A stretch of 64,000 nucleotides of DNA, from positions 367,527-431,526 of the forward strand of contig NZ_KK211040.1 in the NCBI RefSeq assembly GCF_000619885.1. Reading direction: 5' to 3'. The first letter of the stretch is position 1, and each line of letters begins with the position of its first letter. Positions 1-10,402 of this stretch are shown one piece after another. The notes under the pieces are model-generated. The model was not told the origin of the DNA and searched no databases. It worked only from the letters and a program-made list of their open reading frames with translations. This DNA is from Balneatrix alpica DSM 16621 (GTDB lineage Bacteria > Pseudomonadota > Gammaproteobacteria > Pseudomonadales > Balneatricaceae). The position numbers and the translations under genes are program-made.

Positions 1-68
1 CGAGAGGATTCGAACCTCTGACCGCCTGGTTCGTAGCCAGGTACTCTATCCAGCTGAGCTACGGGCGC
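1..68 (-). tRNA. tRNA-Arg (anticodon ACG), 3' end cut by window edge
   Basis: Read on the minus strand, the sequence begins GCGCCCGTAGCTCAGCTGG, a typical acceptor 5' strand and D-arm. An anticodon stem-loop with CTACGAA in the loop (ACG, arginine) and a T-arm with GGTTCGAATCC follow. The 3' acceptor strand lies outside the window. It sits three bases from tRNA-Ser, so the two are almost certainly one transcript. Seen directly; the identity follows from the anticodon. Confidence 0.95.
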
Positions 69-71
69 TAA

Positions 72-161
72 TGGCGGAGAGTGAGGGATTCGAACCCTCG
101 ATAGAGTTTCCCCTATACACCCTTAGCAGGGGTGCGCCTTCAGCCTCTCGGCCAACTCTCC
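72..161 (-). tRNA. tRNA-Ser (anticodon GCT)
   Basis: The minus strand starts GGAGAGTTGGCCGAG and ends CTCTCCGCCA with an encoded CCA. The anticodon loop is CTGCTAA (GCT), reading AGC/AGU serine codons. A long variable arm, as expected for a class II serine tRNA, lies between the anticodon arm and the T-arm (GGTTCGAATCC). It precedes tRNA-Arg and follows csrA, the order known downstream of rsmA/csrA in Pseudomonas. Confidence 0.96.
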
Positions 162-212
162 AAACAACGCGGCGGATATTAGCGCATTGATTTCAAAAAG
201 AAAAGGAAAATT

Positions 213-404
213 TTAATCCTGATTAGGATGTTGTTCCTGCTTCTCTTTTTGAATGCGCTGATAGATTTCTTCGCGGTGCACTGACACGTCTTTAGGCGCA
301 TTGACGCCAATACGTACCTGATTACCTTTTACACCTAATACGGTCACAGTGACGTCATCACCGACCATTAGGGTTTCACCTACACGACGGGTAAGAATCA
401 GCAT
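213..404 (-). CDS. csrA: Carbon storage regulator CsrA/RsmA
   Basis: A 63-residue RNA-binding protein that represses or activates translation by binding GGA motifs in mRNA leaders and is titrated by small RNAs. The N-terminal LILTRRVGE strand and the VHREEIY segment are the two RNA-contacting regions; R44, essential in the E. coli protein, is present. The reading frame extends upstream, but the start at 404 is chosen because AAGGAG lies eight bases before it and the family begins MLILTRR. It lies downstream of lysC and upstream of tRNA-Ser, as in Pseudomonas. The length is normal for the family. Confidence 0.97.
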   Translation of the reverse strand: MLILTRRVGETLMVGDDVTVTVLGVKGNQVRIGVNAPKDVSVHREEIYQRIQKEKQEQHPNQD

Positions 405-553
405 CTCCGTTCTCCTTAAATCCTTGGTTTCCTCATTGCCTAGCGGCACAGCTCCAGCTCCCGCTTCCAGTAGACTTAGCTGCCGATCCTGGCAACTTCA
501 AGCCTGCTAGCGGGCTTCGCATTGTTGCAGGCGTCTTAATGCCTGTGAAGGGG

Positions 554-575
554 AAAAATCCACATTTTTGTGTGG
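554..575 (-). terminator. Possible weak terminator downstream of lysC
   Basis: On the minus strand, CCACA-CAAAAA-TGTGG is followed by ATTTTT, a short-stem intrinsic terminator shape. It lies about 100 bases past the lysC stop. Two further hairpins flank it: 579-597 (TGGTTAC/GTAACCA) and 641-663 (AGGTGCAG/CTGCACCT). The 270-base lysC-csrA gap therefore probably ends lysC transcription and carries the csrA promoter. The stem is only five base pairs. Confidence 0.35.
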
Positions 576-674
576 CTGTGGTTACGCACTGTAACCAGGC
601 GCACGCGAGATGCGAATGTGCAATAAGAAGTGAACAGAGCAGGTGCAGCCAGAGACTGCACCTATACAAAAAGC

Positions 675-1910
675 TTACTCTGCGACAGTGTCAGCTTTAT
701 CCAACTCAAAGGCAGAATGCAGCGCACGCACCGCCAATTCCAAGTACTTTTCAGCGATGACAACCGACACCTTGATCTCGGAGGTAGAAATCATCTGGAT
801 GTTAATGCTTTCCTTAGCCAGGGCAGCAAACATCTTGCTTGCCACACCGGCGTGGGAGCGCATTCCCACACCAACGATTGACAGCTTAGCAATCTTGTTA
901 TTGCCATTCACTTCACGAGCTCCCAGCTCATTGCAGGTACGCTGCAAAATCGCCTGGGCTTTTTCAAAGTCATTACGGTGTACCGTGAAAGTAAAATCGG
1001 TGGTCTGATCCGCCGCGACGTTCTGCACGATCATATCCACTTCAATATTGGCATCACTGACAGGGCCTAAAATCTTGTACGCCACGCCAGGTACATCAGG
1101 CACGCCCAGAATGGTCAGCTTGGCCTCGTCACGGTTAAAAGCGATACCAGAAATAATGGGCTTTTCCACAGTCTCTTCATCCTCTAAGGTAATCAGGGTG
1201 CCAGGGCCATCGACAAAGCTGGACAGCACACGCAGGGGAACATTGTATTTGCCGGCGAATTCCACAGAACGGATCTGCAACACCTTGGAGCCTAGGCTCG
1301 CCATCTCCAGCATTTCTTCGAAGGTAATACGATCAAGACGACGGGCACTATCCACCACACGCGGATCGGTGGTGTATACCCCATCCACATCGGTGTAGAT
1401 CTGACACTCATCCGCCTTCAGCGCTGCCGCCAGGGCCACGCCGGTAGTATCGGAGCCACCACGCCCAAGCGTCGTAATGCTGCCGCTATCATCCACCCCT
1501 TGGAAGCCTGCCACCACAATGACATAACCTGCATCCAGGTCAGCCCGCATCTTCTGATCATCAATATGCTGGATGCGCGCCTTACCGTAAGCACTATCGG
1601 TACGAATGGCGACCTGAGCGCCAGTGTAGGATTTCGCCGGCACACCACGCTTTTGCAGTGCCATGGCTAACAAGCCAATGGTCACCTGCTCGCCGGTGGA
1701 CATAATCACATCCAATTCACGGGCGCTCGGTTGTGGCTGAATCGCTTTCGCCAGCTCAATCAGACGGTTCGTTTCACCCGACATCGCGGACACCACGACC
1801 ACAATGTCATGCCCGGCTTCGCGAAACTTCTTCACCTTCTCGGCAACGGCCTCAATGCGCTCAACCGAGCCCACAGAGGTGCCACCGTACTTTTGCACGT
1901 ACAATGCCAT
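675..1910 (-). CDS. lysC: Aspartate kinase
   Basis: Phosphorylates aspartate, the first step to lysine, threonine, methionine and diaminopimelate. The 411-residue protein opens ALYVQKYGGTSVG, the aspartokinase signature, with the GRGGSDTTG nucleotide/substrate motif further on and two C-terminal ACT domains (from about residue 265) typical of feedback-inhibited enzymes. It has no fused homoserine dehydrogenase. The start at 1910 fits the family N-terminus and an upstream AGAGGA; the longer upstream frame enters the alaS gap. It follows alaS by 62 bases with no lysine riboswitch between them, so cotranscription with alaS is likely. Confidence 0.96.
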   Translation of the reverse strand: MALYVQKYGGTSVGSVERIEAVAEKVKKFREAGHDIVVVVSAMSGETNRLIELAKAIQPQPSARELDVIMSTGEQVTIGLLAMALQKRGVPAKSYTGAQVAIRTDSAYGKARIQHIDDQKMRADLDAGYVIVVAGFQGVDDSGSITTLGRGGSDTTGVALAAALKADECQIYTDVDGVYTTDPRVVDSARRLDRITFEEMLEMASLGSKVLQIRSVEFAGKYNVPLRVLSSFVDGPGTLITLEDEETVEKPIISGIAFNRDEAKLTILGVPDVPGVAYKILGPVSDANIEVDMIVQNVAADQTTDFTFTVHRNDFEKAQAILQRTCNELGAREVNGNNKIAKLSIVGVGMRSHAGVASKMFAALAKESINIQMISTSEIKVSVVIAEKYLELAVRALHSAFELDKADTVAE

Positions 1911-1935
1911 TTTTTCTGTTATTCCTCTCGCAGCA

Positions 1936-1955
1936 AGGGCCAGCAAGCTGGCCCT
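1936..1955 (-). other. Hairpin in the alaS-lysC gap
   Basis: AGGGCCAG-loop-CTGGCCCT is a perfect eight-base inverted repeat with a four-base loop, placed between the alaS stop and the lysC ribosome binding site. No U-run follows on the minus strand, so it is not a standard terminator. It may stabilise or process the alaS-lysC message or partly limit lysC translation; this is inference. Confidence 0.5.
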
Positions 1956-1972
1956 GTCTTCACAGATTGTTA

Positions 1973-4606
1973 TCAGAGGTGGGCTTGCAGCCAATCCTGG
2001 GCCTGGGCCAGCGCCGCCGGCAGTGCAGCCACATCGGTGCCACCACCTTGGGCCATGTCAGGGCGGCCACCGCCCTTACCGCCCAAACGCTCAGCCACTT
2101 CACGAACCAGATCACCAGCCTTCACTTTGGCTGTCACCTCTTTAGTAACCCCAGCTACCAGGCTTACTTTGCCATCCGATTCGGTCGCCAGCAGTACCAC
2201 GGCACTGCCAAGCTTATTCTTTAACTGATCCAGCAGATCACGCAGGGCCTTGGGCTCTACCCCTTCCACCTTGGTTACCAGTACCTTAACACCATTGATC
2301 TCAGCGGCCTGAGCTGCCAGATCATTACCAGCAGAGCTGGCCAGCTTCAGCTTGAGCTGTTCCAGCTCACGCTCCAGCAAGCGGTTACGCTCAAGCAAGG
2401 CTTCTGCTTTGCTCAGTACGGATTCACGGTTTGCCTTCAACGCGGAGGCCAACTGACGTAAGGCCTGCTCGCTTTGATCGACATAACGTAGCGCTTCGCT
2501 ACCGGTCACCGCCTCAATACGACGAACACCCGCTGCCACCCCAGACTCGGAAATGATTCTGAACAGACCAATATCCCCCGTGCGACGGACATGAGTCCCA
2601 CCACACAGCTCGGTAGAGAAAGCGCCAGAGCCTTCACCCATGCGAATCACCCGCACTTCGTCTTCATACTTTTCACCGAAGAGTGCCATCGCCCCAGCAG
2701 CTTTTGCTTCTTCCAGCTGCATTAATTGCACTTGCACATCCTGGTTGGCACGGATTTGCTCGTTCACCATGGCTTCAACTTGCTGCAACTGCTCCGCGCT
2801 AACCGCTTCAAAGTGACTGAAGTCAAAACGCAGACGATCAGGAGCCACTAAAGAACCTTTCTGCTGCACATGCTCGCCCAAAATCCGGCGCAAGGCTTCG
2901 TGCATCAGGTGTGTTGCAGAGTGATTCAACACAATAGCTTGGCGACGAGCCTGATCCACTTCTGTCTGCACCACCTGGTCAAGCTGCAGTTCGCCCTCTA
3001 GCATCCGGCCATGGTGTAAGAACACCTTGCCCTCTTTGGTGGTATCACGGACAGCAAAGCGGCCACCAGCCCAGCTGAGCACACCACTGTCGCCAACCTG
3101 ACCACCTGACTCGGCATAAAACGCGGTTTTATCCAGTACGACAACCGCTTCCATGCCCGCCGACAGTTGCTCAACTTTGTTCCCATCGCACAATAACGCC
3201 ATGACTTTGCCAGCATCCTGCAGATGCTCATAGCCACAAAACTCGGTCTGGCCTTCAACTTGCAGAGTTTGGCTGTAATCCACACCAAACTGACTGGCAG
3301 CACGGGCACGCTCGCGCTGGGCCTCCATCGCCTGCTCAAAGCCTGGCATATCCAACTCCAGGCCACGCTCACGCGCAATATCCGCCGTAAGATCAACCGG
3401 GAAACCGTAGGTGTCGTACAGTTTGAACACCGTATCACCGGCAATCACCTTGCTCTGCAGCTCGGCAATGGCCTGCTCCAAAATGCGCATACCTTGATCG
3501 AGGGTTTTGGCGAACTGCTCCTCTTCTTTGAGGATCACACGCTCAACCTGCGCCTGCGCCTTGGCTAACTCAGGGTAAGCCTCACCCATTTCCGCCACCA
3601 GCGGTGCTACCAGCTTATGGAAGAAACTGCTTGTGGCGCCCAAACGGTGCCCATGACGAATGGCACGACGCATGATGCGACGCAGCACATAACCGCGTCC
3701 TTCATTGGAGGGCAGCACACCGTCGGTAATCAAAAACGCACAGGAACGAATGTGATCTGCAATCACCTTCAGGGAATGATTGCTGGGATCTTCGGCAGCC
3801 GTTACCTCCGCCACCGCACGCAGCAGGTTCTGGAACAGGTCGATCTCATAGTTAGAATGCACACCCTGCATCACCGCAGAAATACGCTCCAAGCCCATAC
3901 CGGTATCAACGGAGGGACGTGGCAGCGGATGCATCTGGCCATCGGCAGTGCGGTTGTACTGCATGAACACCACATTCCAGATTTCGATATAACGATCACC
4001 GTCTTCATCAGGGCTACCGGGCGGGCCACCAAATACATCCTCGCCATGGTCATAGAAGATTTCGGTGCAGGGACCGCAAGGACCGGTATCCCCCATCGCC
4101 CAGAAGTTGTCAGAGGCATAGGGTGCGCCTTTATTGTCACCTATACGGATAATACGATCCGCCGGCACCCCTACCTCGTCACGCCAAATGGCGTAGGCTT
4201 CATCGTCACTGGCATAGACCGTGACCCATAGTTTTTCTTTGGGGATATTCATCCACTGGGCAGAGGTCAAAAATTCCCAAGCAAAACGAATCGCATCCTG
4301 CTTGAAGTAGTCACCAAAGCTAAAGTTACCCAGCATTTCGAAGAACGTATGGTGACGGGCGGTGTAACCTACGTTTTCCAGGTCGTTATGCTTGCCGCCG
4401 GCACGCACGCAGCGTTGAGATGTCGTTGCACGGCGATAGGAACGTGGATCCGTACCCAGGAACACATCCTTAAACTGCACCATCCCTGCGTTGGTAAACA
4501 GCAGAGTGGGATCATTGCCGGGAATCAAAGGACTGCTGGCGACCACTTCATGCCCTTGGCTTTTGAAATAGTCGAGGAAAGCCTGGCGTATTTCTGCGCT
4601 CTTCAT
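1973..4606 (-). CDS. alaS: Alanyl-tRNA synthetase
   Basis: Charges tRNA-Ala with alanine and edits mischarged seryl-tRNA. The 877-residue length is normal. The class II catalytic domain is N-terminal; the editing domain carries HSATH and CGGTH metal-binding motifs; a C-terminal coiled coil and DHHA1-type domain finish the protein. The start at 4606 ([10 protein letters not shown]) matches the family and has AGGCAGGAAT upstream; the extra N-terminal 32 codons of the open frame are not family-like. lysC follows on the same strand. A 421-base gap without a gene precedes it and should hold its promoter. Confidence 0.98.
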   Translation of the reverse strand: MKSAEIRQAFLDYFKSQGHEVVASSPLIPGNDPTLLFTNAGMVQFKDVFLGTDPRSYRRATTSQRCVRAGGKHNDLENVGYTARHHTFFEMLGNFSFGDYFKQDAIRFAWEFLTSAQWMNIPKEKLWVTVYASDDEAYAIWRDEVGVPADRIIRIGDNKGAPYASDNFWAMGDTGPCGPCTEIFYDHGEDVFGGPPGSPDEDGDRYIEIWNVVFMQYNRTADGQMHPLPRPSVDTGMGLERISAVMQGVHSNYEIDLFQNLLRAVAEVTAAEDPSNHSLKVIADHIRSCAFLITDGVLPSNEGRGYVLRRIMRRAIRHGHRLGATSSFFHKLVAPLVAEMGEAYPELAKAQAQVERVILKEEEQFAKTLDQGMRILEQAIAELQSKVIAGDTVFKLYDTYGFPVDLTADIARERGLELDMPGFEQAMEAQRERARAASQFGVDYSQTLQVEGQTEFCGYEHLQDAGKVMALLCDGNKVEQLSAGMEAVVVLDKTAFYAESGGQVGDSGVLSWAGGRFAVRDTTKEGKVFLHHGRMLEGELQLDQVVQTEVDQARRQAIVLNHSATHLMHEALRRILGEHVQQKGSLVAPDRLRFDFSHFEAVSAEQLQQVEAMVNEQIRANQDVQVQLMQLEEAKAAGAMALFGEKYEDEVRVIRMGEGSGAFSTELCGGTHVRRTGDIGLFRIISESGVAAGVRRIEAVTGSEALRYVDQSEQALRQLASALKANRESVLSKAEALLERNRLLERELEQLKLKLASSAGNDLAAQAAEINGVKVLVTKVEGVEPKALRDLLDQLKNKLGSAVVLLATESDGKVSLVAGVTKEVTAKVKAGDLVREVAERLGGKGGGRPDMAQGGGTDVAALPAALAQAQDWLQAHL

Positions 4607-5027
4607 ATTCCTGCCTAAATTGGAAAACGGCGATTTACTCTGCTCCGATGCCTCAGGCTCCACTACTGCCGAGGCAGGGAGAACACACCGGAAAACATGC
4701 AATAACGGGCTAGTATATCGTTGCCGGGCGGGAATAAAACACTAGAAGGTAATTTTGCTGGCGCTTTCGACTTTTGTCGGCTATTGAGCGGCGTTTTGCC
4801 CAGAAGAGCGCCTATGCTGCGATCATGCAACTGCGCTTATTGGCTCCGCTTACGTCCCAGGCTTAGGGGTGATGATAAGATTTGTGCACCTTTCACTCGG
4901 CTGACAACGCCAGCAATCTGCCCAACCATCTCTTATCAATCCATTGGAGCCCCCCTTAGAGTCAATCCTGTACCAGCCCCCGAGGCATATCGCCCTAAGG
5001 ACTGCTAGACAAGGGGCTGAAGCCGGA
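4607..5027. other. Intergenic region between recX and alaS
   Basis: No convincing gene is visible; open frames on both strands lack family resemblance and ribosome binding sites. The alaS promoter is expected here but I cannot pin it down. One noticeable element is the palindrome CGACTTTTGTCG at 4768-4779. With its flank (4765-4779) it recurs as the same 15-mer on the other strand upstream of aceA at 63305-63319. Confidence 0.5.
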
Positions 5028-5657
5028 TTAATCGTCCCACTCATCCCATTCCGACTGCTGCAAGGCGCTCAATGCCTGCTGCATATTAAAACCACGATAG
5101 AGCAGGAAACGCAGCTGCTTAGCCTTTTCTTTCGCCTCCGTAGGCAAGGCTTTACCAAAGCGGCGCTCACGCACAGCACGGGCCTGGGCTAACCAATCTG
5201 CCGGTGCTTCCTCCCCTTGCAACTCCTCTAACGGCAGCGCTTTTTGCTGTAATGCAGCCTTGATACGCAAGGGCCCCTGCCCACGCGCCACCGCCTGGCG
5301 CACATTAGCCCGAGCTGCACGTTGGTCATCCAGATAGCCAAGCTCCTGCAAGCGCGCCACAACCTGGGCAATCAGCTGTTGTTGACTTTGCTCGGATAAC
5401 TCTGGCGGCACCTGCTCGGCGTATAACAGTGAGTCTTGCTCCTCCTGCAGCGCTGATGCCTCTGACCACGGCTCCCGCTGAGAGGCAGACCGTGATTTGG
5501 CGGAACGAGAAGGACGCAGACGTTTGAGCAGTGCTTGTGCCAGCCGCCGCGCCAGTTCAGTTTCGCCGTAATCGCGTCGCCCCAGCAAGCTGACGCCATG
5601 CTCTAGCAGATAGCGGTACAGCTCCTGTTCGCTTTGCTGGTTGCCATGCTCGTTCAT
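5028..5657 (-). CDS. recX: Regulatory protein RecX
   Basis: Modulates RecA by capping or destabilising its filaments. The protein (209 residues from the third of three in-frame ATGs) has helical three-helix repeats: an N-terminal YRYLLEHGVSLLGRRDYGETEL unit (split here by the start region), a middle ELGYLDDQRAARANV unit and a C-terminal LRFLLYRGF unit. A Ser/Arg-rich and acidic linker of about 40 residues between repeats makes it longer than the usual 150-165. The third ATG is preferred because GGGG lies six bases before it; 5663 and 5669 are alternatives. It is separated from recA by a terminator, as in E. coli. Confidence 0.93.
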   Translation of the reverse strand: MNEHGNQQSEQELYRYLLEHGVSLLGRRDYGETELARRLAQALLKRLRPSRSAKSRSASQREPWSEASALQEEQDSLLYAEQVPPELSEQSQQQLIAQVVARLQELGYLDDQRAARANVRQAVARGQGPLRIKAALQQKALPLEELQGEEAPADWLAQARAVRERRFGKALPTEAKEKAKQLRFLLYRGFNMQQALSALQQSEWDEWDD

Positions 5658-5674
5658 ACCCATCCCCATAAGCT

Positions 5675-5700
5675 AAAAAGGCAGCCTGGGCTGCCTTTTT
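5675..5700 (-). terminator. recA-recX intergenic terminator
   Basis: AAAAAGGCAGCC-TG-GGCTGCCTTTTT is a perfect 12-base inverted repeat with A- and T-runs on both sides. It lies between the recA stop and the recX start. In E. coli a similar terminator lets only a small fraction of recA transcripts read into recX; the same arrangement is inferred here. Confidence 0.88.
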
Positions 5701-5710
5701 GAACGTTCGC

Positions 5711-6748
5711 TTAAGCGAAGTCAGGTTCCGTAGTTGCTTCCATGTCTCCCTCTTTAGCGGGCACATTCAGCAACTGCACACGAATCTGAGCTTCCAGCTC
5801 CTGCGCCAGTTCAGGATTATCTTCCAGGTATTTACAGGCATTCGCCTTACCCTGGCCGATTTTGTCTCCTTTGTAGGCATACCAGGCACCGGATTTATCG
5901 ATCAAGCCCAGCTGCACACCCAGGTCTACCACCTCACCCATCCGGTAAATTCCTTTACCGTACAGAATCTGGAAGTCAGCCTGACGGAAGGGCGGAGACA
6001 CTTTGTTCTTCACCACCTTCACTCGGGTTTCATTACCCACCACCTCGTCACCCTGTTTGATGGAACCAGTACGACGAATATCCAGACGCACAGAAGCATA
6101 GAACTTCAGGGCATTACCACCAGTGGTGGTCTCCGGGTTACCGAACATCACCCCAATCTTCATCCGGATCTGGTTGATGAACACCACCAGGCAGTTGGCA
6201 TTTTTGATATTACCGGTAATTTTCCGCAGTGCCTGTGACATCAAACGGGCCTGCAAGCCGACGTGGGTATCCCCCATTTCGCCTTCAATTTCCGCCTTGG
6301 GAACCAGCGCTGCAACGGAGTCGATAATGATGACGTCGACCGCATTGGAACGAACCAGCATGTCGGCAATTTCCAGCGCCTGCTCACCGGTATCCGGCTG
6401 CGACACCAGCAGATCATCCACATTCACCCCGAGCTTTTCTGCATAGATAGGGTCCAGTGCATGTTCAGCATCAATAAATGCACAGGTTTTACCCTGCCGC
6501 TGCGCCTGCGCCACCACCGACAGAGTCAGGGTGGTTTTACCGGAGCTTTCAGGGCCATAGATTTCAACGATACGACCATAGGGCAGGCCGCCAATCCCCA
6601 AGGCCACATCCAACCCTAAAGAACCGGTAGAGACTGCCGGAATAGCCTCACGGGGCTGATCGCCCATGCGCATGATGGCGCCTTTACCAAACTGGCGCTC
6701 AATCTGACTTAACGCCGCGGTCAATGCTCGCTGTCTGTTGTCATCCAT
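5711..6748 (-). CDS. recA: Recombinase RecA
   Basis: DNA strand-exchange ATPase and LexA coprotease. The 345-residue protein has the N-terminal oligomerisation helix, the Walker A motif GPESSGKT (about residue 65), Walker [11 protein letters not shown], the L1 region around EIEGEMGD and the L2 loop [17 protein letters not shown]. Its sequence is close to the Pseudomonas protein. The start ATG at 6748 (MDDNRQRAL) matches Pseudomonas RecA and has AGGTG upstream; an in-frame GTG nine bases earlier is less likely. A LexA box lies 22 bases upstream, so SOS induction is expected. Confidence 0.98.
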   Translation of the reverse strand: MDDNRQRALTAALSQIERQFGKGAIMRMGDQPREAIPAVSTGSLGLDVALGIGGLPYGRIVEIYGPESSGKTTLTLSVVAQAQRQGKTCAFIDAEHALDPIYAEKLGVNVDDLLVSQPDTGEQALEIADMLVRSNAVDVIIIDSVAALVPKAEIEGEMGDTHVGLQARLMSQALRKITGNIKNANCLVVFINQIRMKIGVMFGNPETTTGGNALKFYASVRLDIRRTGSIKQGDEVVGNETRVKVVKNKVSPPFRQADFQILYGKGIYRMGEVVDLGVQLGLIDKSGAWYAYKGDKIGQGKANACKYLEDNPELAQELEAQIRVQLLNVPAKEGDMEATTEPDFA

Positions 6749-6769
6749 TGCCTTCACCTGTGCAAATAA

Positions 6770-6785
6770 CTGTATAACTGACCAG
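6770..6785 (-). promoter_or_regulatory. LexA (SOS) box of recA
   Basis: CTGTATAACTGACCAG fits CTG-N10-CAG with an AT-rich left spacer, the gammaproteobacterial LexA operator. It lies just upstream of the recA start. AT-rich sequence to its right (AATAAT on the minus strand) could be the -10 element. Confidence 0.85.
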
Positions 6786-6815
6786 TATTATTTCATACTT
6801 TTTTGAAAGCGCAAG

Positions 6816-7310
6816 TCACAAGCGCAGATCCTGTTGCACTAATTGCAGTAACTGCTGCAATGCCTGATCAATCGCCTGCTCACGCACCTGCTGTCGATCA
6901 CCACGGAAGCAAAACACTTCACTCTGTACGCCCCAGGGGCCAGCCCAGGCTAACCAGACAGTTCCCACTGGTTTCTCCGCACTGCCCCCATCCGGCCCCG
7001 CGATACCACTCACCGCCACGGCAACCTCTACCCCCAGACGTTCCAGCACACCATATGCCATCGCCTCCACCACAGGCTGGCTCACCGCTCCCACCTGTTC
7101 CAGCAAAGCAGCAGGCACCCCCAATAACTGCTGTTTAAGGTGATTGGAATAGCTGATCACCCCGCCCTCAAACCAGGCCGAACTGCCTGCCAGTGCCGTC
7201 ACTGCCGCACCGATGCCACCACCGGTACAAGACTCCGCCGTGGCCAGGCGCCACCGCCTGGCACTCAGCTGCTGCGCCAGTTGTGTTAATAGGGTGTGTC
7301 GCGCTGACAT
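6816..7310 (-). CDS. pncC: Nicotinamide-nucleotide amidohydrolase PncC (CinA C-terminal family)
   Basis: Deamidates nicotinamide mononucleotide to nicotinate mononucleotide in NAD recycling. The 164-residue single-domain protein shows ATAESCTGG (nucleophile Ser at about residue 27) and the conserved SGIAGPDGG...KPVGTVW segment. It lacks the N-terminal MoaB-like domain of long CinA proteins, as in E. coli PncC. AAGGAG sits eight bases before the ATG. It lies upstream of recA on the same strand and divergent from mutS, the arrangement seen in Pseudomonas. Confidence 0.95.
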   Translation of the reverse strand: MSARHTLLTQLAQQLSARRWRLATAESCTGGGIGAAVTALAGSSAWFEGGVISYSNHLKQQLLGVPAALLEQVGAVSQPVVEAMAYGVLERLGVEVAVAVSGIAGPDGGSAEKPVGTVWLAWAGPWGVQSEVFCFRGDRQQVREQAIDQALQQLLQLVQQDLRL

Positions 7311-7401
7311 AATGACTTCTCCTTCTACTGGCCTTTTTCACCAACGGCTTAACCCAGTACAATCCGCTTTCGAATCCAACAGCCTAACCCTGGTTATCAA
7401 C

Positions 7402-10044
7402 GTGAGACAACAGGACGCCGCCACCGCCGTGCAAGCACAATCTCTGGCCCAGCATACGCCGATGATGCAACAGTATTTACGCATTAAGGCCCAGCACCCC
7501 CGCGAACTGCTGTTTTATCGCATGGGGGATTTTTATGAGTTGTTCTACGATGACGCTAAACGCGCCGCCCGCTTGCTTGATATCACTCTGACCGCGCGTG
7601 GCCAATCCGCCGGGGAGCCTATTCCCATGGCGGGTATTCCCTATCACGCTGCGGAGGGCTATGTCGCCCGCCTGGTACGCATGGGCGAGTCGGTGGTGAT
7701 CTGTGAGCAGGTGGGCGATCCCGCCACCAGCAAGGGTCCGGTCGAACGCCAGGTGGCGCGTATTGTCACCCCTGGCACCCTCAGTGATGAAGCCTTCCTG
7801 GAGGATCGCCGCGATAATCTGGTGGTTGCCCTCAATCGTCAGCAACAGCAGTTTGGCCTCGCCCTGCTGGATATCAGCAGTGGCCGCTTTAGCCTGTTGG
7901 AAGTGAATACGGAAGAAGCCCTGCAAAGTGAGCTGGAGCGCCTGCAACCGGCCGAGGTATTGATCGGCGATGAGCATAGCTGGCCCGACTGGTTACTCAA
8001 ACGCCAGGGCTTACGCCGCCTGCCCCCCTGGCATTTCGAATTAGATACCGCTACCCGCCTGCTTAACAGCCAGTTCGGCACCCGTAGCCTGGAAGGTTTT
8101 GGCTGCGCCCACTTAAGCCTGGCTCTTTGTGCGGCAGGCTGCCTGTTGCAATACGCCAAGGATACCCAGCGTACTGCACTGCCCCATATTCGTGGCCTGC
8201 AGGTAGAAAACCGTAGTGAAGCGGTGATTTTAGATGCCGCCACGCGGCGCAACCTGGAGCTGGAGCGCAACCTCAACGGCGGTCACGAGCATACCCTGGC
8301 CAGCGTGATTGATCAGTGTATGACCCCCATGGGCAGCCGCTTGTTACGCCGTTGGCTGCAACGTCCCCTGCGTGATCTGAGCCGTCTGCGCCAACGCCAG
8401 CAGAGTATCCAGCTGCTGCTCGACACCTGCAGTACCAGCCATATTCAACAACTGCTTGAGCCTATTGGCGATGTAGAGCGCATCCTCGCCCGGGTCGCCT
8501 TACGCTCTGCCCGTCCACGAGATCTGGAAAAGCTCGGCCTATCCCTGGCCCAGCTCCCGCTGTTGCAACAAAGCCTAAGCGAGCTGGACTCACCACTGTT
8601 ACAGCAGCTAGCTAGTGCCATTGCCAGCTTTCCTACGCTGCAGCAACTGCTCCAGCGCGCTATCTGCACCAATCCACCGGTGGTTATCCGTGACGGCGGC
8701 GTGATTGCCGAGGGCTACGATACCGAGTTGGATGAGCTGCGCGGGCTAAGTGAACATGCCGGTGATTACCTGGTGCAACTGGAGTTACGGGAACGTGAGC
8801 GTACCGGCATCAGCACCCTCAAAGTGGGTTACAACCGCGTCCATGGCTATTACATTGAGCTCGGCCGTGCCCAGGCCAGCCAAGTCCCCGCTGACTATAT
8901 CCGCCGGCAAACCCTGAAAAATGCCGAGCGTTACATCACCCCTGAACTGAAAGAGTTTGAAGACAAAGCCCTGAGTGCCCGCAGTAAAGCCTTAGCACGG
9001 GAGAAAGAGCTCTATGAGGCCCTGCTCGACATTCTGGCCGAACACCTTGGCCCCCTGCAGGACTCCGCCATGGCACTGGCGGAGCTGGACGCCCTGACCA
9101 ACCTGGCCGAGCGTGCCGACAGCCTGAACTACCACTGCCCTGAGCTCAACGACAGTGACGAGCTCTATATTGCAGGCGGACGCCATCCGGTGGTGGAGCA
9201 GGTCAGCGCCCATCCCTTTGTCGAAAACAGTCTGCGTTTAGACACGGACCGTCGCATGCTGATTATTACCGGGCCCAACATGGGGGGTAAGTCCACCTAC
9301 ATGCGGCAAACGGCACTGATTGTGCTGCTCGCCCATATTGGCAGCTTTGTCCCCGCCCGTGAGGCCAGAATTGGCTTGGTCGATCGTATTTTTACCCGCA
9401 TGGGATCCTCCGATGACCTGGCGGGTGGACGCTCCACCTTCATGGTGGAGATGACCGAAACCGCCAATATTCTGCATAACGCCAGCCGGCAAAGCCTGGT
9501 ATTAATGGATGAAGTAGGCCGGGGCACCAGCACTTTTGATGGTTTATCCCTGGCCTGGGCCGCCGCCAGCTGGTTAGCCGAGCAAGGCGCCTATACCCTG
9601 TTTGCTACCCACTACTTTGAACTGACCGCCCTGCCTGAGCAGTTCAACCACGTAGCCAATGTGCACCTCAGTGCCACCGAGCATCAGGACAACATCATCT
9701 TCCTGCATGAGGTACAGGAAGGCCCTGCCAGTCAGAGTTACGGTATTCAGGTGGCCAAGCTGGCCGGTGTGCCCACCAAAGTCATTGCGGAAGCACGCCA
9801 CAAGCTGGCGCAGCTGGAGCAACACAGCAGCCTTAGCCAAGCTACACCGCCATCGTCCGCCAGCAGCACGACAGCCGCGGCCTCCACCACTGCCACCAGT
9901 CAACCCTGGCAGGGGGATATGTTTGCCGTACTGCCTCACCCCGCTATTGAAGCGCTACAGCAGCTTGATCCCGATAACCTGACGCCTCGCCAAGCGCTGG
10001 CTAAGCTATATGAGTTACAGGCACTGGCCTCAGCGGCAAAATAG
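7402..10044 (+). CDS. mutS: DNA mismatch repair protein MutS
   Basis: Recognises mispairs and small loops and recruits MutL. The domain I mismatch-reading motif [11 protein letters not shown] carries the Phe-x-Glu pair; the ATPase has GPNMGGKST (Walker A), a [12 protein letters not shown] segment (Walker B/signature) and the switch ATHYFEL. The C-terminus has a Ser/Thr/Ala-rich linker before the tetramerisation helices. The start is uncertain: the open frame extends far upstream, but GTG at 7402 gives a Pseudomonas-like short leader before HTPMMQQY and 880 residues. No strong ribosome binding site is visible. fdxA follows after 11 bases. Confidence 0.96.
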   Translation: MRQQDAATAVQAQSLAQHTPMMQQYLRIKAQHPRELLFYRMGDFYELFYDDAKRAARLLDITLTARGQSAGEPIPMAGIPYHAAEGYVARLVRMGESVVICEQVGDPATSKGPVERQVARIVTPGTLSDEAFLEDRRDNLVVALNRQQQQFGLALLDISSGRFSLLEVNTEEALQSELERLQPAEVLIGDEHSWPDWLLKRQGLRRLPPWHFELDTATRLLNSQFGTRSLEGFGCAHLSLALCAAGCLLQYAKDTQRTALPHIRGLQVENRSEAVILDAATRRNLELERNLNGGHEHTLASVIDQCMTPMGSRLLRRWLQRPLRDLSRLRQRQQSIQLLLDTCSTSHIQQLLEPIGDVERILARVALRSARPRDLEKLGLSLAQLPLLQQSLSELDSPLLQQLASAIASFPTLQQLLQRAICTNPPVVIRDGGVIAEGYDTELDELRGLSEHAGDYLVQLELRERERTGISTLKVGYNRVHGYYIELGRAQASQVPADYIRRQTLKNAERYITPELKEFEDKALSARSKALAREKELYEALLDILAEHLGPLQDSAMALAELDALTNLAERADSLNYHCPELNDSDELYIAGGRHPVVEQVSAHPFVENSLRLDTDRRMLIITGPNMGGKSTYMRQTALIVLLAHIGSFVPAREARIGLVDRIFTRMGSSDDLAGGRSTFMVEMTETANILHNASRQSLVLMDEVGRGTSTFDGLSLAWAAASWLAEQGAYTLFATHYFELTALPEQFNHVANVHLSATEHQDNIIFLHEVQEGPASQSYGIQVAKLAGVPTKVIAEARHKLAQLEQHSSLSQATPPSSASSTTAAASTTATSQPWQGDMFAVLPHPAIEALQQLDPDNLTPRQALAKLYELQALASAAK

Positions 10045-10055
10045 GAGGGGGAAAA

Positions 10056-10382
10056 ATGACCTATGTCGTGACGGAAAACTGTATTCAGTGCAAATACACC
10101 GACTGTGTCGATGTCTGCCCGGTGGACTGCTTCTATGAAGGGCCCAATTTCCTGGTGATTCACCCGGATGAATGTATTGACTGTGGTCTCTGTGAACCCG
10201 AGTGCCCAGCCGAGGCCATCTTCGCTGAAGACGACCTACCTGCAGAGCAACAGCACTTTGTCGCCCTCAATGCTGAACTGGCGGAACGTTGGCCCAATAT
10301 TCGTGAAATGAAAGCGTCCTTGCCTGAAGCTGACCACTACAATGGCCAGCCAGACAAGTTGGCGCTATTGCAGCGGGATTAA
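10056..10382 (+). CDS. fdxA: Ferredoxin FdxA (7Fe, [3Fe-4S][4Fe-4S])
   Basis: Small soluble electron carrier. The 108 residues contain [17 protein letters not shown] and [12 protein letters not shown], the cysteine pattern of seven-iron bacterial ferredoxins, with the long C-terminal extension typical of FdxA. AGGAGG precedes the ATG. It directly follows mutS, a linkage known from Pseudomonas; the partner reductase is not evident here. It converges on malM, with a GCAGCCC/GGGCTGC hairpin (10397-10415) between them that may end transcription. Confidence 0.95.
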   Translation: MTYVVTENCIQCKYTDCVDVCPVDCFYEGPNFLVIHPDECIDCGLCEPECPAEAIFAEDDLPAEQQHFVALNAELAERWPNIREMKASLPEADHYNGQPDKLALLQRD

Positions 10383-10402
10383 GCCGCAGGCCGGTTGCAG
10401 CC

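Noticed and set aside
1911-1972. Possible lysine riboswitch before lysC
   Set aside because: The gap to alaS is only 62 bases and holds just one simple hairpin; a lysine riboswitch needs about 170 bases.
4721-5008. Open frames of 64-95 codons on both strands between alaS and recX
   Set aside because: No ribosome binding site, no family-like sequence, odd composition; treated as noncoding.
7213-7401. Upstream extension of mutS by 63 codons
   Set aside because: It would overlap the divergent pncC gene and is not like MutS N-termini.
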